9,401 bases of DNA from an uncultured Lachnospiraceae bacterium (GCA_902783095.1 CACZPX010000119.1:1-9401), one strand, 5' to 3'; positions 1-7,806 are shown, numbered from the stretch's first letter. Program-made: numbers and translations. Notes: generated by a model from the sequence alone, not told the origin.

Positions 1-762
1 CTGCTCCGCAGCCTGCCCGGCCAAAGTCTCCGGCGGCAAAGGCTGGGCGGACGTCTCTTCGCCCGGCTGATCGTCCGAGGGCGGCTCATGCGCAGGTTCC
101 GCGGCCTGTTCCCGGAAATATGCCAGGTAGAGCGCCTTTCGCTCCTCATACAGCCGCTGCCGCATCGCCGCTTCGCAGGCGCCCCGGCCCGTCGTCCCGG
201 TCACGCAGGCCTCCAGCTGTCCGGACCCCGCGGCCTCGTCCGTGAGGGAATGAAAGGTCTGCATCAGGTACTCCGTCAGCGCGATCCGCTCCTCTCCCAT
301 CCCGCCGTACCCGGCGTCCGACGCCGCGGCAAGCGCGGCCGGCATCCGGCCGGATTCCCGCATCAGCGTACAGACTTCCCGCGCAAACCCGGCGCCGCCT
401 CCGTCCGCGGCCGTCCGCAGGCCGGACACTTCCGCGCCGACGAATTTCAGCGCAAGCAGTTCCCCGCGTCCCGGCTGCGTCCCCTGCGTATTTTTCACGG
501 CATAGGCCCCGGCGATCTCGCTGAGCTCCCGCCCGTCCTCTTTGGCCGTGCAGAAAAACAGCAGACCGTAGCGTTCGTACAGCGGCCGGTCGTAGCAGGA
601 AAACACCGCCTGCGCAGCCGCGTCGGCCGCCAGTTCTCCCCGCAGGCGCAGTCCCTCGTAGCGCGCACTCTCCAGGCAGGTCCCGAACAGGGTCAGGAAA
701 GCCGGCAGAAGCAGGCTCAAAAAGACGGTGATCACGCCTGCGGGCTGCCTGTCGTTATCCAT
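1..762 (-). CDS. DUF5702-like membrane-anchored Tad-locus protein (partial, C-terminus off left edge)
   Basis: This frame is open from an ATG at 762 to the window edge (254 codons, no stop). The N-terminus has one hydrophobic segment (about residues 9-27, beginning GVITVFLSLLLPAF) followed directly by LESARYEGLRLRGELAADAA. A short cytoplasmic head, one membrane helix, then an ESAR motif and an Ala-rich helix with a YDRPLYERYGLLFF stretch (about residues 56-69) is the layout I recall for DUF5702 proteins of clostridial Tad loci. These are related in architecture to TadE/TadF pseudopilin-type proteins. The rest is probably extracellular; near the cut it turns Pro/Glu-rich, which looks like a linker. 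The start overlaps the stop of the pilin-like gene by 8 bases and has no good Shine-Dalgarno, so translation is probably coupled. The family assignment is from memory of the pattern. The role, perhaps a minor pilus component or surface anchor, is unknown. Confidence 0.72.
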   Translation of the reverse strand, partial: MDNDRQPAGVITVFLSLLLPAFLTLFGTCLESARYEGLRLRGELAADAAAQAVFSCYDRPLYERYGLLFFCTAKEDGRELSEIAGAYAVKNTQGTQPGRGELLALKFVGAEVSGLRTAADGGGAGFAREVCTLMRESGRMPAALAAASDAGYGGMGEERIALTEYLMQTFHSLTDEAAGSGQLEACVTGTTGRGACEAAMRQRLYEERKALYLAYFREQAAEPAHEPPSDDQPGEETSAQPLPPETLAGQAAEQ

Positions 763-943
763 AGATCGATTCCGCTTTTTCGGATATGCTCCCGAAGATA
801 TTGGTGACCAGCGTCGTCAGCTCATCGCGGAATATCACCACCAAGGCGATCAATACCACAAGTATCAGGATCACTTCCACCACTCCGACGGCGTTAATCT
901 CCATATTATTGTTCTGTTTTACCACTTTTTCGTCCTTTTCCAT
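755..943 (-). CDS. flp: Flp1-like type IVb pilin, short
   Basis: A 62-residue protein with a charged, Asn-rich leader (residues 1-18), then GVVEVILILVVLIALVVIF (20-38) and a short polar tail. This is the form of Flp/Flp1-like pilins: a processed leader, a Glu just inside the hydrophobic helix, and a small hydrophilic C-terminus. If Glu23 is the conserved Glu at position +5, prepilin peptidase would cut after Ala18, leaving a 44-residue mature pilin. The start at 943 is preceded by a strong GGAGAGGAG ribosome site. An internal ATG at codon 14 has no site and would remove the charged leader. It lies 82 bases after tadC, the largest gap inside the tad cluster. That gap holds a weak inverted repeat (989-993 with 1005-1009), perhaps relevant to separate pilin dosage. 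Family identity is good. That it is the major fibre subunit is inferred from position and size. Confidence 0.8.
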   Translation of the reverse strand: MEKDEKVVKQNNNMEINAVGVVEVILILVVLIALVVIFRDELTTLVTNIFGSISEKAESIYG

Positions 944-1025
944 CGTTCTCCTCTCCGGGCTGCCGCCCTTTTTGACCGTTGTTTATCCGGCCGTCTCCGC
1001 ACACCGGCCCCGCCGCGCACCGCGG

Positions 1026-1778
1026 TCACCAGGCCAGAAAGGCCGGAAGCACCAGGATCGCCAGGATCAGCGCAAAGAGCAGGATCATCGGCAGAAGCAG
1101 CCGTGTCGTGAGCGTTTCCCCCTGCTTTTTGACCTCTTCCATGCGCTCGTGTTCCGCCTCTTCCGCCTCCGCCCGCAGTACCTCGCACAGGTCGTCCCGG
1201 CCGCCGCGCGCCGCAGCGATCAGCAGACCGCACAGGCGCATGTAGCGGATGACGCCAAGCCGGTCCGAGAACCCCAGCAGGGCGTCCCGTTCCGGTTCTC
1301 CTTCCAGCATGCGGCGGTCCGCCAAAAGCAGCTCTTCGCCAAACGCCTTCCGGCCGGTCTTTCTGCGCTCTTCCTGATAGCGGACCGCCAGGTGATGCCA
1401 GGCAGAGCGCACCGCGTAGCCCGCCGCGATCAGTACGGCCAGTTCCCGCGCAAACTCCGGGTACCGCAGCAGCGCGTCCCGCCGGACCTTCTGCGCCTCC
1501 TCCTTTTCCCGGCTGTCGTTTCGCAGCCAGGGCCCGGCCGCCGCCAGCAGCAATAGCAGCACCGCCGCCGCGACCGGTTTTGCCCCGCTGCCCCGTATCC
1601 ACAGGAGCGCCGGCAGCAGACTGCCCGCAAGCAGGATCCGCCGCGTCTGCCGCAACAGCCGCGCATCCGTCTGCGCCGCCGTCTCCTCCGGCCGCTGCTC
1701 CGGCCGGATCCGTGAGAGCCGCTCCAGCCGTCTTTCCGAGCGCCGAAACCTGTGAAACCGTTTTACGGTGCCGCCCAT
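1026..1778 (-). CDS. tadC: TadC-like type II secretion F-domain membrane protein
   Basis: This is probably the second inner-membrane platform protein of the Tad pilus machine, which pairs with TadB and passes ATPase motion to the pilin. The 250-residue product has a basic head (1-47), two closely spaced hydrophobic segments (about 48-61 and 68-82), and a soluble helical domain (about 90-215) containing RYPEFARELAVLIAAG and a conserved-looking ARGGRDDL patch. It ends with a membrane helix (226-249) of the TadC type, LLLPMILLFALILAILVLPAF. I chose ATG 1778 because GGGAGG sits 4-5 bases upstream and it overlaps the tadB stop by only 16 bases; the longer ATG at 1811 would overlap by 49 and has no such site. 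TadB and TadC are both F-domain proteins; the C-terminal helix and gene order favour TadC. The domain sequence itself is quite diverged. Confidence 0.82.
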   Translation of the reverse strand: MGGTVKRFHRFRRSERRLERLSRIRPEQRPEETAAQTDARLLRQTRRILLAGSLLPALLWIRGSGAKPVAAAVLLLLLAAAGPWLRNDSREKEEAQKVRRDALLRYPEFARELAVLIAAGYAVRSAWHHLAVRYQEERRKTGRKAFGEELLLADRRMLEGEPERDALLGFSDRLGVIRYMRLCGLLIAAARGGRDDLCEVLRAEAEEAEHERMEEVKKQGETLTTRLLLPMILLFALILAILVLPAFLAW

Positions 1779-2477
1779 CCGTCCTCCCGCATCAGCCGCA
1801 GACCAAGCCAAACCGCGCCGCCGTACACCAGCAGAAGCAGGCTCATGGCAAGCCGTCCGGAAAGCCCCCGGTACAGCGGATCCAGGTATCCGGCGGTGGT
1901 CGTCTCCAGATACAGCAGCATGGCCGCCGGCGTGAGCGCCATAATGCCGAATTCCAGCCGCCTGGCCGTCAGCTGCGTCCGGATCTCCCCGCGCAGGCGT
2001 TCCTTTGCGCGCATGGCCCGCAGGGTATCCTCCAGTACCGTCACCAGAATGCCGCCGTTTCGCCGCGCCAGACCAAAGATCTCCGCCATCCTTGCGACTT
2101 CCTCCAGCCCGGTGCGCTCCGCCAGTCCGGCAAACAGCGTCTCCAGCGGTTCGTTGACCGCCAGCCGCCGCTGCATCTGCGAAAGCTGCACCGCCAGCGT
2201 GCCGGTCCGTCCGTAGATGCGCCGCAGCTGACGCACGGCCGGCTGCAGGGCGTTTTCCGGCGAAAACCCGGTCTTTAAGGCGCTGATATAGGCGTCCATC
2301 GCATCGATAAACTCCCGGCGCAGCTTTCGCCGCTGCCGCTGTCTGACCGCGGCGCAGCAGTACAGCCAGGCCGGATACCCCGCTGGCAGCAGAAAAACGA
2401 CCGCCGCATAGCTGCGGTAAAACAACCGTGCCAGCAGGAGCACCATAAGCAGGGCTCCCGCGCTGGCCGCCAGGCGC

Positions 2478-3706
<1,229 letters not shown>

Positions 3707-3707
<1 letters not shown>

Positions 3708-4702
3708 CAGAGTTCCTCCAGTACCAGCCGGCCGGCCAGCGCCGCAAGCTCCGCGGCCGCCTGTGTGCGGTCCGCCTGCGGCTCACAGAAAAAGGACAGG
3801 TCCAGCCGGCGCGTCTTTTCCCGGAGCACCGCGGCCTCCTCTTCCGAAAAAGAGGCTTCCCACAGCGCCAGTTTCTTCTGAGAGACCTCGTCCTGCAGCA
3901 CCGGCAGGATGATCCGGTCAAAGACCGTGAGCACCGACGCCGGCGGCAGAACAAGGTCCCCCAGATCCGCGACCAGAAAGCGGTACGTGCCGACCGCCGC
4001 CAGGGCCTCGATCAGGCCGCGCCAGCCCTCCGGTCCGGAAAGCGCCAGATCGTCCGCGCAGCGGACCGGACCGAGCCGCGTCACCTGCCCGCCCCGCTCG
4101 CTGTCCGGAACGGGCAAGTCCTCCCGTCCGGACCGGATCAGGGCTCCGTAGAGCAGGTCCGAGACCGCCGGCCGGTCCGCGTCGTCTTTTAAGTGGGCGT
4201 TCAGTACCTCAAAGGACAAAAACAGGACCGTACCCACCTGTCCGAGCGCCGCGGACAGTTCCAGCGCAAAAGAGGTCTTTCCGCACCGCGCGACCGGCGA
4301 GTAGACCGCGATCTTCCGGGTCTTCCCGCTCCGTTCCGCATCGTCCTTCACTTCCCGCAGCCTGTGCTCGGCCAGGACCGCACGCAGGATCTGCTCCGTA
4401 GAGCGGTACCGGTAAAGGCAGTACCAGCCCGGAAACGGCTTCCCCTCCGTCTCCGTAAGAAGCGCGGCCGTCTTTGCCGCCCGCAGACAGCAGCCGGCCT
4501 GTGCCGGTTTTAAAAGACGGTAAAACGCCTCCGTCACGATCAGAATGTCCGCGCCGCCGGCGGCGAGTACCGTCTGCAGGCGCTCCGGTTTTGTGAACGC
4601 AGCCGCCTCATAGCTGTCACCCATCCTGTGCCAGATGAAGTAGGCAAAACGCTCGGCATAATCCCGGTTGGGATCGCAGATCCCGATCATCGTTTTCGCC
4701 AT
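3707..4702 (-). CDS. tadZ: TadZ/CpaE-like pilus localisation ATPase
   Basis: The 331-residue protein begins with a receiver-like fold (MIGICDPNRDYAERF, residues 5-19, to about 110), then a MinD/ParA-type nucleotide domain from about 129. The domain contains IAVYSPVARCGKTSFALELS (131-150), a FLSFE strand (161-165) and a VADLGD strand (244-249). Known TadZ/CpaE proteins place the Tad machine at a cell site; here it would recruit TadA. The loop ends in the normal GKTS but has Val137 where ParA/MinD proteins carry the signature first Lys, so ATP hydrolysis may be altered or lost. I chose ATG 4702 because the receiver motif starts right after it; ATG 4690 is an alternative. Neither has a good ribosome site. 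The frame stays open upstream to a TTG at 4828, but those residues do not resemble the family. It is the first gene of the tad operon and overlaps tadA by one base. Confidence 0.85.
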
Positions 4703-4718
4703 GATGTCAAACCGATCC

Positions 4719-4814
4719 GGACCCTCTGACGGGCCCGCCTTTACTGAGTGTTCTTCTGAACTGATCCGAAATGCGGAAATTCTTTGAAGTGTGAAAGAAT
4801 GCACCGAACGGTGC
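4719..4814 (-). promoter_or_regulatory. Structured leader of tadZ: five consecutive inverted repeats
   Basis: Five short inverted repeats follow one another with little spacing: 4801-4806/4809-4814 (GCACCG arms), 4779-4785/4794-4800 (ATTCTTT arms), 4765-4768/4774-4777 (TCCG arms), 4750-4753/4758-4761 (GTTC arms) and 4719-4724/4731-4736 (GGGCCC with GGGUCC, one G-U pair). The last ends 17 bases before the tadZ ATG. Several stems are only 4 bp, so individual hairpins are weak; the notable point is the clustering. It matches no riboswitch I recognise. Confidence 0.4.
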
Positions 4815-4821
4815 CCTTCAT
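4741..4821 (-). CDS. Possible 26-residue leader peptide upstream of tadZ
   Basis: An ATG at 4821 opens a 26-codon frame starting MKGTVRCILSHFKEF and ending in TAA, 38 bases before the tadZ start. AAGAGG at 4831-4836 lies 9 bases upstream, a better ribosome site than tadZ itself has. The ORF spans four small inverted repeats (4750-4814), so ribosome movement could change leader folding. The peptide is basic with four Phe, has no recognisable domain and no run of a single regulatory amino acid. It may be a chance ORF in an untranslated leader; nothing beyond the start site supports it as a protein. Confidence 0.3.
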   Translation of the reverse strand: MKGTVRCILSHFKEFPHFGSVQKNTQ

Positions 4822-4825
4822 AGAA

Positions 4826-4860
4826 CAAAGCCTCTTATACGATCATTATAAGAGGCTTTG
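4826..4860. repeat. Perfect 14+14 base inverted repeat over the tad promoter
   Basis: The arms at 4826-4839 (CAAAGCCTCTTATA) and 4847-4860 are perfectly complementary around a 7-base centre. No T tract of useful length follows on either strand (minus continues TTCTATG, plus continues CCAAAAAG), so it is a poor intrinsic terminator. Because it contains the TATAAT box and the expected transcript start, a repressor or activator site is the more natural reading. It would also form a strong hairpin in any read-through RNA from the dehydrogenase side. Confidence 0.75.
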
Positions 4861-4872
4861 CCAAAAAGACAA
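4845..4872 (-). promoter_or_regulatory. tadZ: Putative sigma-70/SigA promoter for the tad operon
   Basis: On the minus strand TTGTCT (4867-4872, 4 of 6 matches to the -35 consensus) is followed after 16 bases by TATAAT (4845-4850, perfect -10). The start of transcription would fall near 4838, inside the left arm of the inverted repeat. That gives a leader of about 135 bases before tadZ and puts the AAGAGG ribosome site of the short leader ORF at the very 5' end. It lies in the only AT-rich gap of the window, between an unrelated operon and the tad genes. Confidence 0.6.
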
Positions 4873-4926
4873 GGAACAGGGAGTTCCATTCTATAAAGCT
4901 TTTATAAAAAATTCGGATATTCTCCG
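4862..4926 (-). terminator. Weak terminator region after the dehydrogenase
   Basis: Two small hairpins with U-rich tails follow the TAG at 4929-4931 on the minus strand. The first is CGGA/TCCG (4914-4926) followed by AATTTTTTAT. The second is GGAAC/GTTCC (4873-4887) followed by TTGTCTTTTT. Stems of 4 and 5 bp are short for efficient intrinsic termination, so some read-through into the tad leader is plausible. The second tail overlaps the predicted -35 box. Confidence 0.35.
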
Positions 4927-4928
4927 TT

Positions 4929-5858
4929 CTATCCGTTGACGCGGTTTCTGAGCGGCAGGCCCGCCAGGCAGTTTTTGATGTTCTGAATGCCGATCTCCGT
5001 GACCCGGCGCTGGGTCTCCGGCAGGAAGAAGCCGCCCGCGGCGTGCGGCGTGATCACGGCGTTCTTTAAACCCCACAGCGGATGGTCCGCCGGAAGCGGT
5101 TCCGGATCGGTCACGTCCAGGCAGGCACCCATGAGCGGACGCTCCTGCAGAACCTGCGCCAGGGCTTCGCAGTCGATGATGTTGCCGCGCCCCACGTTGA
5201 CCAGGTAGGCGTCCTCCTTCATCCGCAGCAGGCGGCTGCGGTCGAACAGCCGGTAGGTATCCGGGTTGGCCGGCAGCGCGATCAGCACCGCGTCCGCGCG
5301 CGGCAGCAGCGTATCGATCTCCGCCAGCGTGTGCAGCTCGTCCAGCCACTCCGGCTTATCCTGCGTGCTGCGCTTTGTCCCTATGACGTAAGCGCCCATG
5401 GCCTTAAAGACCTTCGCGGCGTCCCCGCCGATGCTTCCCGCGCCGAGCACCAGTATGGTGGAGCCCCAGACGGACTTGACCGCCCCTTCGTGGTGCCAGA
5501 GATTCTGCTCCTGGTTGCGGACGTACAGCTGGAACTTGCGGTTCAGGCACATCAGCGCGGTCACCGCGTATTCGGAGACGGTCAGGCCGTAACCGCCCAC
5601 CGCCGAGCAGATCGCGCAGCCTTCCGGCACCTGCGCGTCCATATAGTTGTCGAAGCCGGCGGAAAACAGCTGCAAAAGCTTCAGCTTCTGTGCCCCGGCC
5701 AAAAGCGCGGCCGGCACGTTTCCGAAGATGATCTCCGCCTCCTTCACGTCTTCGGCGGTGACTTCCTTTACGCTCTTATAGCGGATCTCCTGCCCGGGAG
5801 CAGCCGCCTCCAGGCTTTTTTTGGCTTCTTCTGTCATCGGTGTTGCGATCAGGATCAT
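4929..5858 (-). CDS. D-isomer specific 2-hydroxyacid dehydrogenase, NAD(P)-binding
   Basis: A soluble oxidoreductase of the D-2-hydroxyacid dehydrogenase family that would interconvert a 2-oxoacid and its D-2-hydroxyacid; the substrate cannot be read from sequence. The 309-residue length is normal. The catalytic domain holds LLQLFSAGFDNY (61-72). The cofactor domain starts with the dinucleotide loop LGAGSIG (138-144). The catalytic set is complete: Arg224 in NVGRG, Glu253 in DPEPL, and His272 in TPHAAGG. The second strand of the Rossmann fold ends in GTKRS (160-164) with no acidic residue, which in this family usually favours NADP(H), as in glyoxylate/hydroxypyruvate reductases. Start ATG 5858 has an ideal AGGAGGT six bases upstream. 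It lies 112 bases after the rlmI-like gene, a gap with hairpins but no promoter I can defend, so operon membership is open. Phosphoglycerate dehydrogenase is unlikely because there is no C-terminal ACT domain. Confidence 0.88.
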   Translation of the reverse strand: MILIATPMTEEAKKSLEAAAPGQEIRYKSVKEVTAEDVKEAEIIFGNVPAALLAGAQKLKLLQLFSAGFDNYMDAQVPEGCAICSAVGGYGLTVSEYAVTALMCLNRKFQLYVRNQEQNLWHHEGAVKSVWGSTILVLGAGSIGGDAAKVFKAMGAYVIGTKRSTQDKPEWLDELHTLAEIDTLLPRADAVLIALPANPDTYRLFDRSRLLRMKEDAYLVNVGRGNIIDCEALAQVLQERPLMGACLDVTDPEPLPADHPLWGLKNAVITPHAAGGFFLPETQRRVTEIGIQNIKNCLAGLPLRNRVNG

Positions 5859-5873
5859 GGTGCTACCTCCTGT

Positions 5874-5901
5874 CCGGGCCGTCTGCGGGCCGGTTTTTTT
5901 T
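5874..5901 (+). terminator. Intrinsic-terminator-like hairpin plus T8, plus-strand orientation
   Basis: Bases 5874-5893 fold as a 4 bp plus 3 bp stem with a single G-G mismatch and a TCTG loop, followed at once by eight T (5894-5901). It reads as a terminator only on the plus strand, where no gene is supported. On the minus strand the same hairpin follows an A tract and sits just upstream of the dehydrogenase ribosome site. Confidence 0.5.
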
Positions 5902-5932
5902 GTCTCCGGTATTTTTGCCGGTATGGTCCGTC

Positions 5933-5961
5933 TTTGTCTCCCGGCGCGCTCGGGCCGCCGG
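5933..5961 (-). repeat. Inverted repeat and short direct repeats after the rlmI-like gene
   Basis: CCGGCG at 5941-5946 pairs with CGCCGG at 5956-5961 (6 bp, 9-base loop), ten bases after the rlmI-like stop. There is no T tract on the minus strand, so it could stabilise a 3' end rather than terminate. The plus-strand 9-mer TTTGTCTCC at 5933-5941 recurs at 5899-5907. Significance is unclear. Confidence 0.3.
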
Positions 5962-5970
5962 TCCCCGTGG

Positions 5971-7200
5971 TCAGATCACCTGGAACAGGAAGAACTTCAG
6001 ATAGTTCGTCTCCTCCACGCCCCAGAGGATCGGATGGTCCGCCGCCTGCTGGCGCGCCTCGATCTGCTTTAAGGTGACGCCCGCCTCGCGCGCGGCGTCC
6101 TTCAGCATCTCCTTAAAGCGCCACTCCTCCGCAAAATGGCTGCAGGAACAGGTGGCGAGATAGCCGCCGCGGGGCAGCAGCTTCATCGCGCGGAAATTGA
6201 TCTCCTGATAGCCGCGCATCGCGTTGTCCACGGTCTTGCGGCTCTTGGTAAAGGCGGGCGGATCCAGAATGATGAAATCGTAGTCCCGCCGGCCCTCTTC
6301 CAGCAGGCGGGGCAGCAGGTCCATCACGTCGGCCTGCAGAAAGTCCACCTTATCCTCCAGATGGTTCAAAGCCGCGTTCCGCTTGGCAAGCGCCAGCGCG
6401 TCCGCGCTCACGTCCACGGCCGTCACATGCGCCGCTCCGCCCCTTGCGGCGTTCAGCGCAAAGGCGCCGGTGTGCGTAAAGCAGTCCAGTACCCTCTTGC
6501 CGCGGGCCAGCGCCGCCACGGCGCGCCGGTTGAAGCGCTGGTCCAGAAAATATCCCGTCTTCTGACCGTTTTCCACGTCCACTTCGTAATACAGGCCGTT
6601 TTCACAGATGGTCTGCACCGTCGAGGCCGGCGCAGGCTTTCCGGGCAGGGCGTACCAGCCCTTGCAGACCTCCAGCCCCTCCAGCTTCCGCGCGGCCAGA
6701 TCGTTGCGCTCAAAGATGCCGGCGATCTCCACGCCGTCCGCGGCCAGGACCTCCAACAGCTTCCGGTAGAGCAGGTCCTTGCGCTGCTCTATCCCAAAGG
6801 AGAGCACCTGCGTCACCAGCACGTCGTTGTACCGGTCCACCGTAAAGCCCGGAAACTGGTCCGCCTCGCCGAAGATCAGGCGGCAGCAGGACAGCTCTTC
6901 CCCCATCACGTCCTTGCGGTACTGCCAGGCGTAGCGCAGCCGCCGCTCCCAAAAGGCTTCGTCAAAGGTGTCGTTGGCGTTTTTGGACAGGATCCGGATG
7001 CGGATCTTGGAATGTTCGCTTACCAGGCCGGTCCCCAGGTACCGGCCGGTGGGTCCCTTTACGTCGACCAGCGCGCCGTTTTCCGGCTGTTCGCTCCATG
7101 CGGTGATCTCCGCGTCATAGACCCAGACGTGTCCCTCTTTTAACGACCGCTCCGCCTTTTTTGTGACCACGGCGGAGGGAAAGGCCCTCTCTGCTTTCAT
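5971..7200 (-). CDS. rlmI: RlmI-type 23S rRNA (cytosine-C5) methyltransferase
   Basis: A SAM-dependent rRNA methyltransferase of the YccW/RlmI family; the E. coli member makes m5C1962 in 23S rRNA. The 409-residue protein has an N-terminal PUA-type RNA-binding domain (about 5-75, with HVWVYDAEI at 24-32), a central region ending in GQKTGYFLDQR (212-222), and a C-terminal Rossmann methyltransferase domain. That domain shows SAM loop VLDCFTHTGAF (237-247), acidic VDVS (262-265), motif IV ILDPPAFTKSR (311-321) and the Cys-containing TCSCSHF (350-356) that supplies the catalytic thiol. Start ATG 7200 has AAGGAG eight bases upstream. It lies 21 bases after the LOG gene, so co-transcription with the other RNA-modifying genes is likely. 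The exact target base is assumed from the family. Confidence 0.92.
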   Translation of the reverse strand: MKAERAFPSAVVTKKAERSLKEGHVWVYDAEITAWSEQPENGALVDVKGPTGRYLGTGLVSEHSKIRIRILSKNANDTFDEAFWERRLRYAWQYRKDVMGEELSCCRLIFGEADQFPGFTVDRYNDVLVTQVLSFGIEQRKDLLYRKLLEVLAADGVEIAGIFERNDLAARKLEGLEVCKGWYALPGKPAPASTVQTICENGLYYEVDVENGQKTGYFLDQRFNRRAVAALARGKRVLDCFTHTGAFALNAARGGAAHVTAVDVSADALALAKRNAALNHLEDKVDFLQADVMDLLPRLLEEGRRDYDFIILDPPAFTKSRKTVDNAMRGYQEINFRAMKLLPRGGYLATCSCSHFAEEWRFKEMLKDAAREAGVTLKQIEARQQAADHPILWGVEETNYLKFFLFQVI

Positions 7201-7221
7201 ACCGGCGCTCCTTCGCTGCGT

Positions 7222-7806
7222 TTAATAGCGGTATCCGCTGATCTCCAGGTCAAACACGGACGGATCGTAGTTTTCCAGATAGTCCGCGATCTGCTCCGCG
7301 TCGTCCGCGATCAGCACAAAATCCAGACAGTGCGCGTTTAAAAAGCCTTCGGCCACGGCACCGTCCAGCAGTTCTTTCAGCTTGTCAAAATAGCCGTTCA
7401 CGTTGTAGATGACCATGGCCTTGCGGTGGCGCCCCAGCTGCTTTAAGGTGAGCGCCTCAAAGAATTCCTCCAGGGTCCCGATGCCGCCCGGCACGGTGAT
7501 AAAGGCGTCCGCCTTGTCCTCCATCAGCGTTTTGCGCTCCGCCATGGTCCTGGTATAGATCATCTCGTCACAGCCGTCAAAGAGGACCGCCTGCACCTCA
7601 TTGATAAAGAAATCCGGCACGATGCCGGTCACCCTTCCGCCGCCGGCCTTAAAGCCGCGGGCCGCCGCCCCCATCAGACCGGCTCCGCCCGCACCGAAGA
7701 TCAGCGCGTGGCCGCGCTCTGCCAGGATCCGTCCCAGCTCCTCCACGCTGCGGATATAGTGTTCCTTTGTGATGCTGCTCGACGCCCCGAATATACAGAC
7801 GTTCAT
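7222..7806 (-). CDS. LOG family / TIGR00730 Rossmann-fold phosphoribohydrolase
   Basis: A 194-residue protein of the LOG family, whose characterised members hydrolyse cytokinin riboside 5'-monophosphate or related nucleoside monophosphates to free base and ribose 5-phosphate. It has a Rossmann start NVCIFGASS (2-10), a Gly-rich loop GAGGAGLMG (38-46), the Arg-Lys pair in MAERKTLM (88-95), and the family signature PGGIGTLEE (106-114). Active-site residues of the family are therefore present. I chose ATG 7806, which overlaps the rsmI stop as ATGA and follows GGAGAAGC; the longer upstream frame lies over rsmI and is not real. Whether it acts on cytokinin-like modified bases or on ordinary nucleotides in this organism cannot be told. 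Its coupling to tRNA/rRNA modification genes hints at modified-nucleotide metabolism, which is inference only. Confidence 0.9.
   Translation of the reverse strand: MNVCIFGASSSITKEHYIRSVEELGRILAERGHALIFGAGGAGLMGAAARGFKAGGGRVTGIVPDFFINEVQAVLFDGCDEMIYTRTMAERKTLMEDKADAFITVPGGIGTLEEFFEALTLKQLGRHRKAMVIYNVNGYFDKLKELLDGAVAEGFLNAHCLDFVLIADDAEQIADYLENYDPSVFDLEISGYRY

Noticed and set aside
88..807. 239-codon open frame on the plus strand
   Set aside because: Antisense to the DUF5702-like gene, Arg/Pro-rich, and crosses into the pilin gene. The minus frame has a membrane helix and family-like motifs.
919..1602. 227-codon minus-strand frame overlapping tadC
   Set aside because: Gly/Arg/Ala-rich out-of-frame reading of tadC; the tadC frame carries membrane helices and the family C-terminus.
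4703..4828. N-terminal extension of tadZ to a TTG at 4828
   Set aside because: The extra 42 residues do not resemble the receiver-like start, and the TTG lies inside the palindrome.
4826..4860. Palindrome as a strong intrinsic terminator
   Set aside because: No proper T tract follows on either strand, and the element contains a TATAAT box.
5082..6077. 331-codon open frame on the plus strand
   Set aside because: Antisense shadow of the dehydrogenase and its upstream gap; no recognisable domain and no convincing ribosome site.
6136..7143. 335-codon open frame on the plus strand
   Set aside because: It is antisense to the well-supported rlmI-like gene and encodes a His/Gln/Val-rich sequence with no motif. 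Long antisense frames are expected in GC-rich coding DNA.
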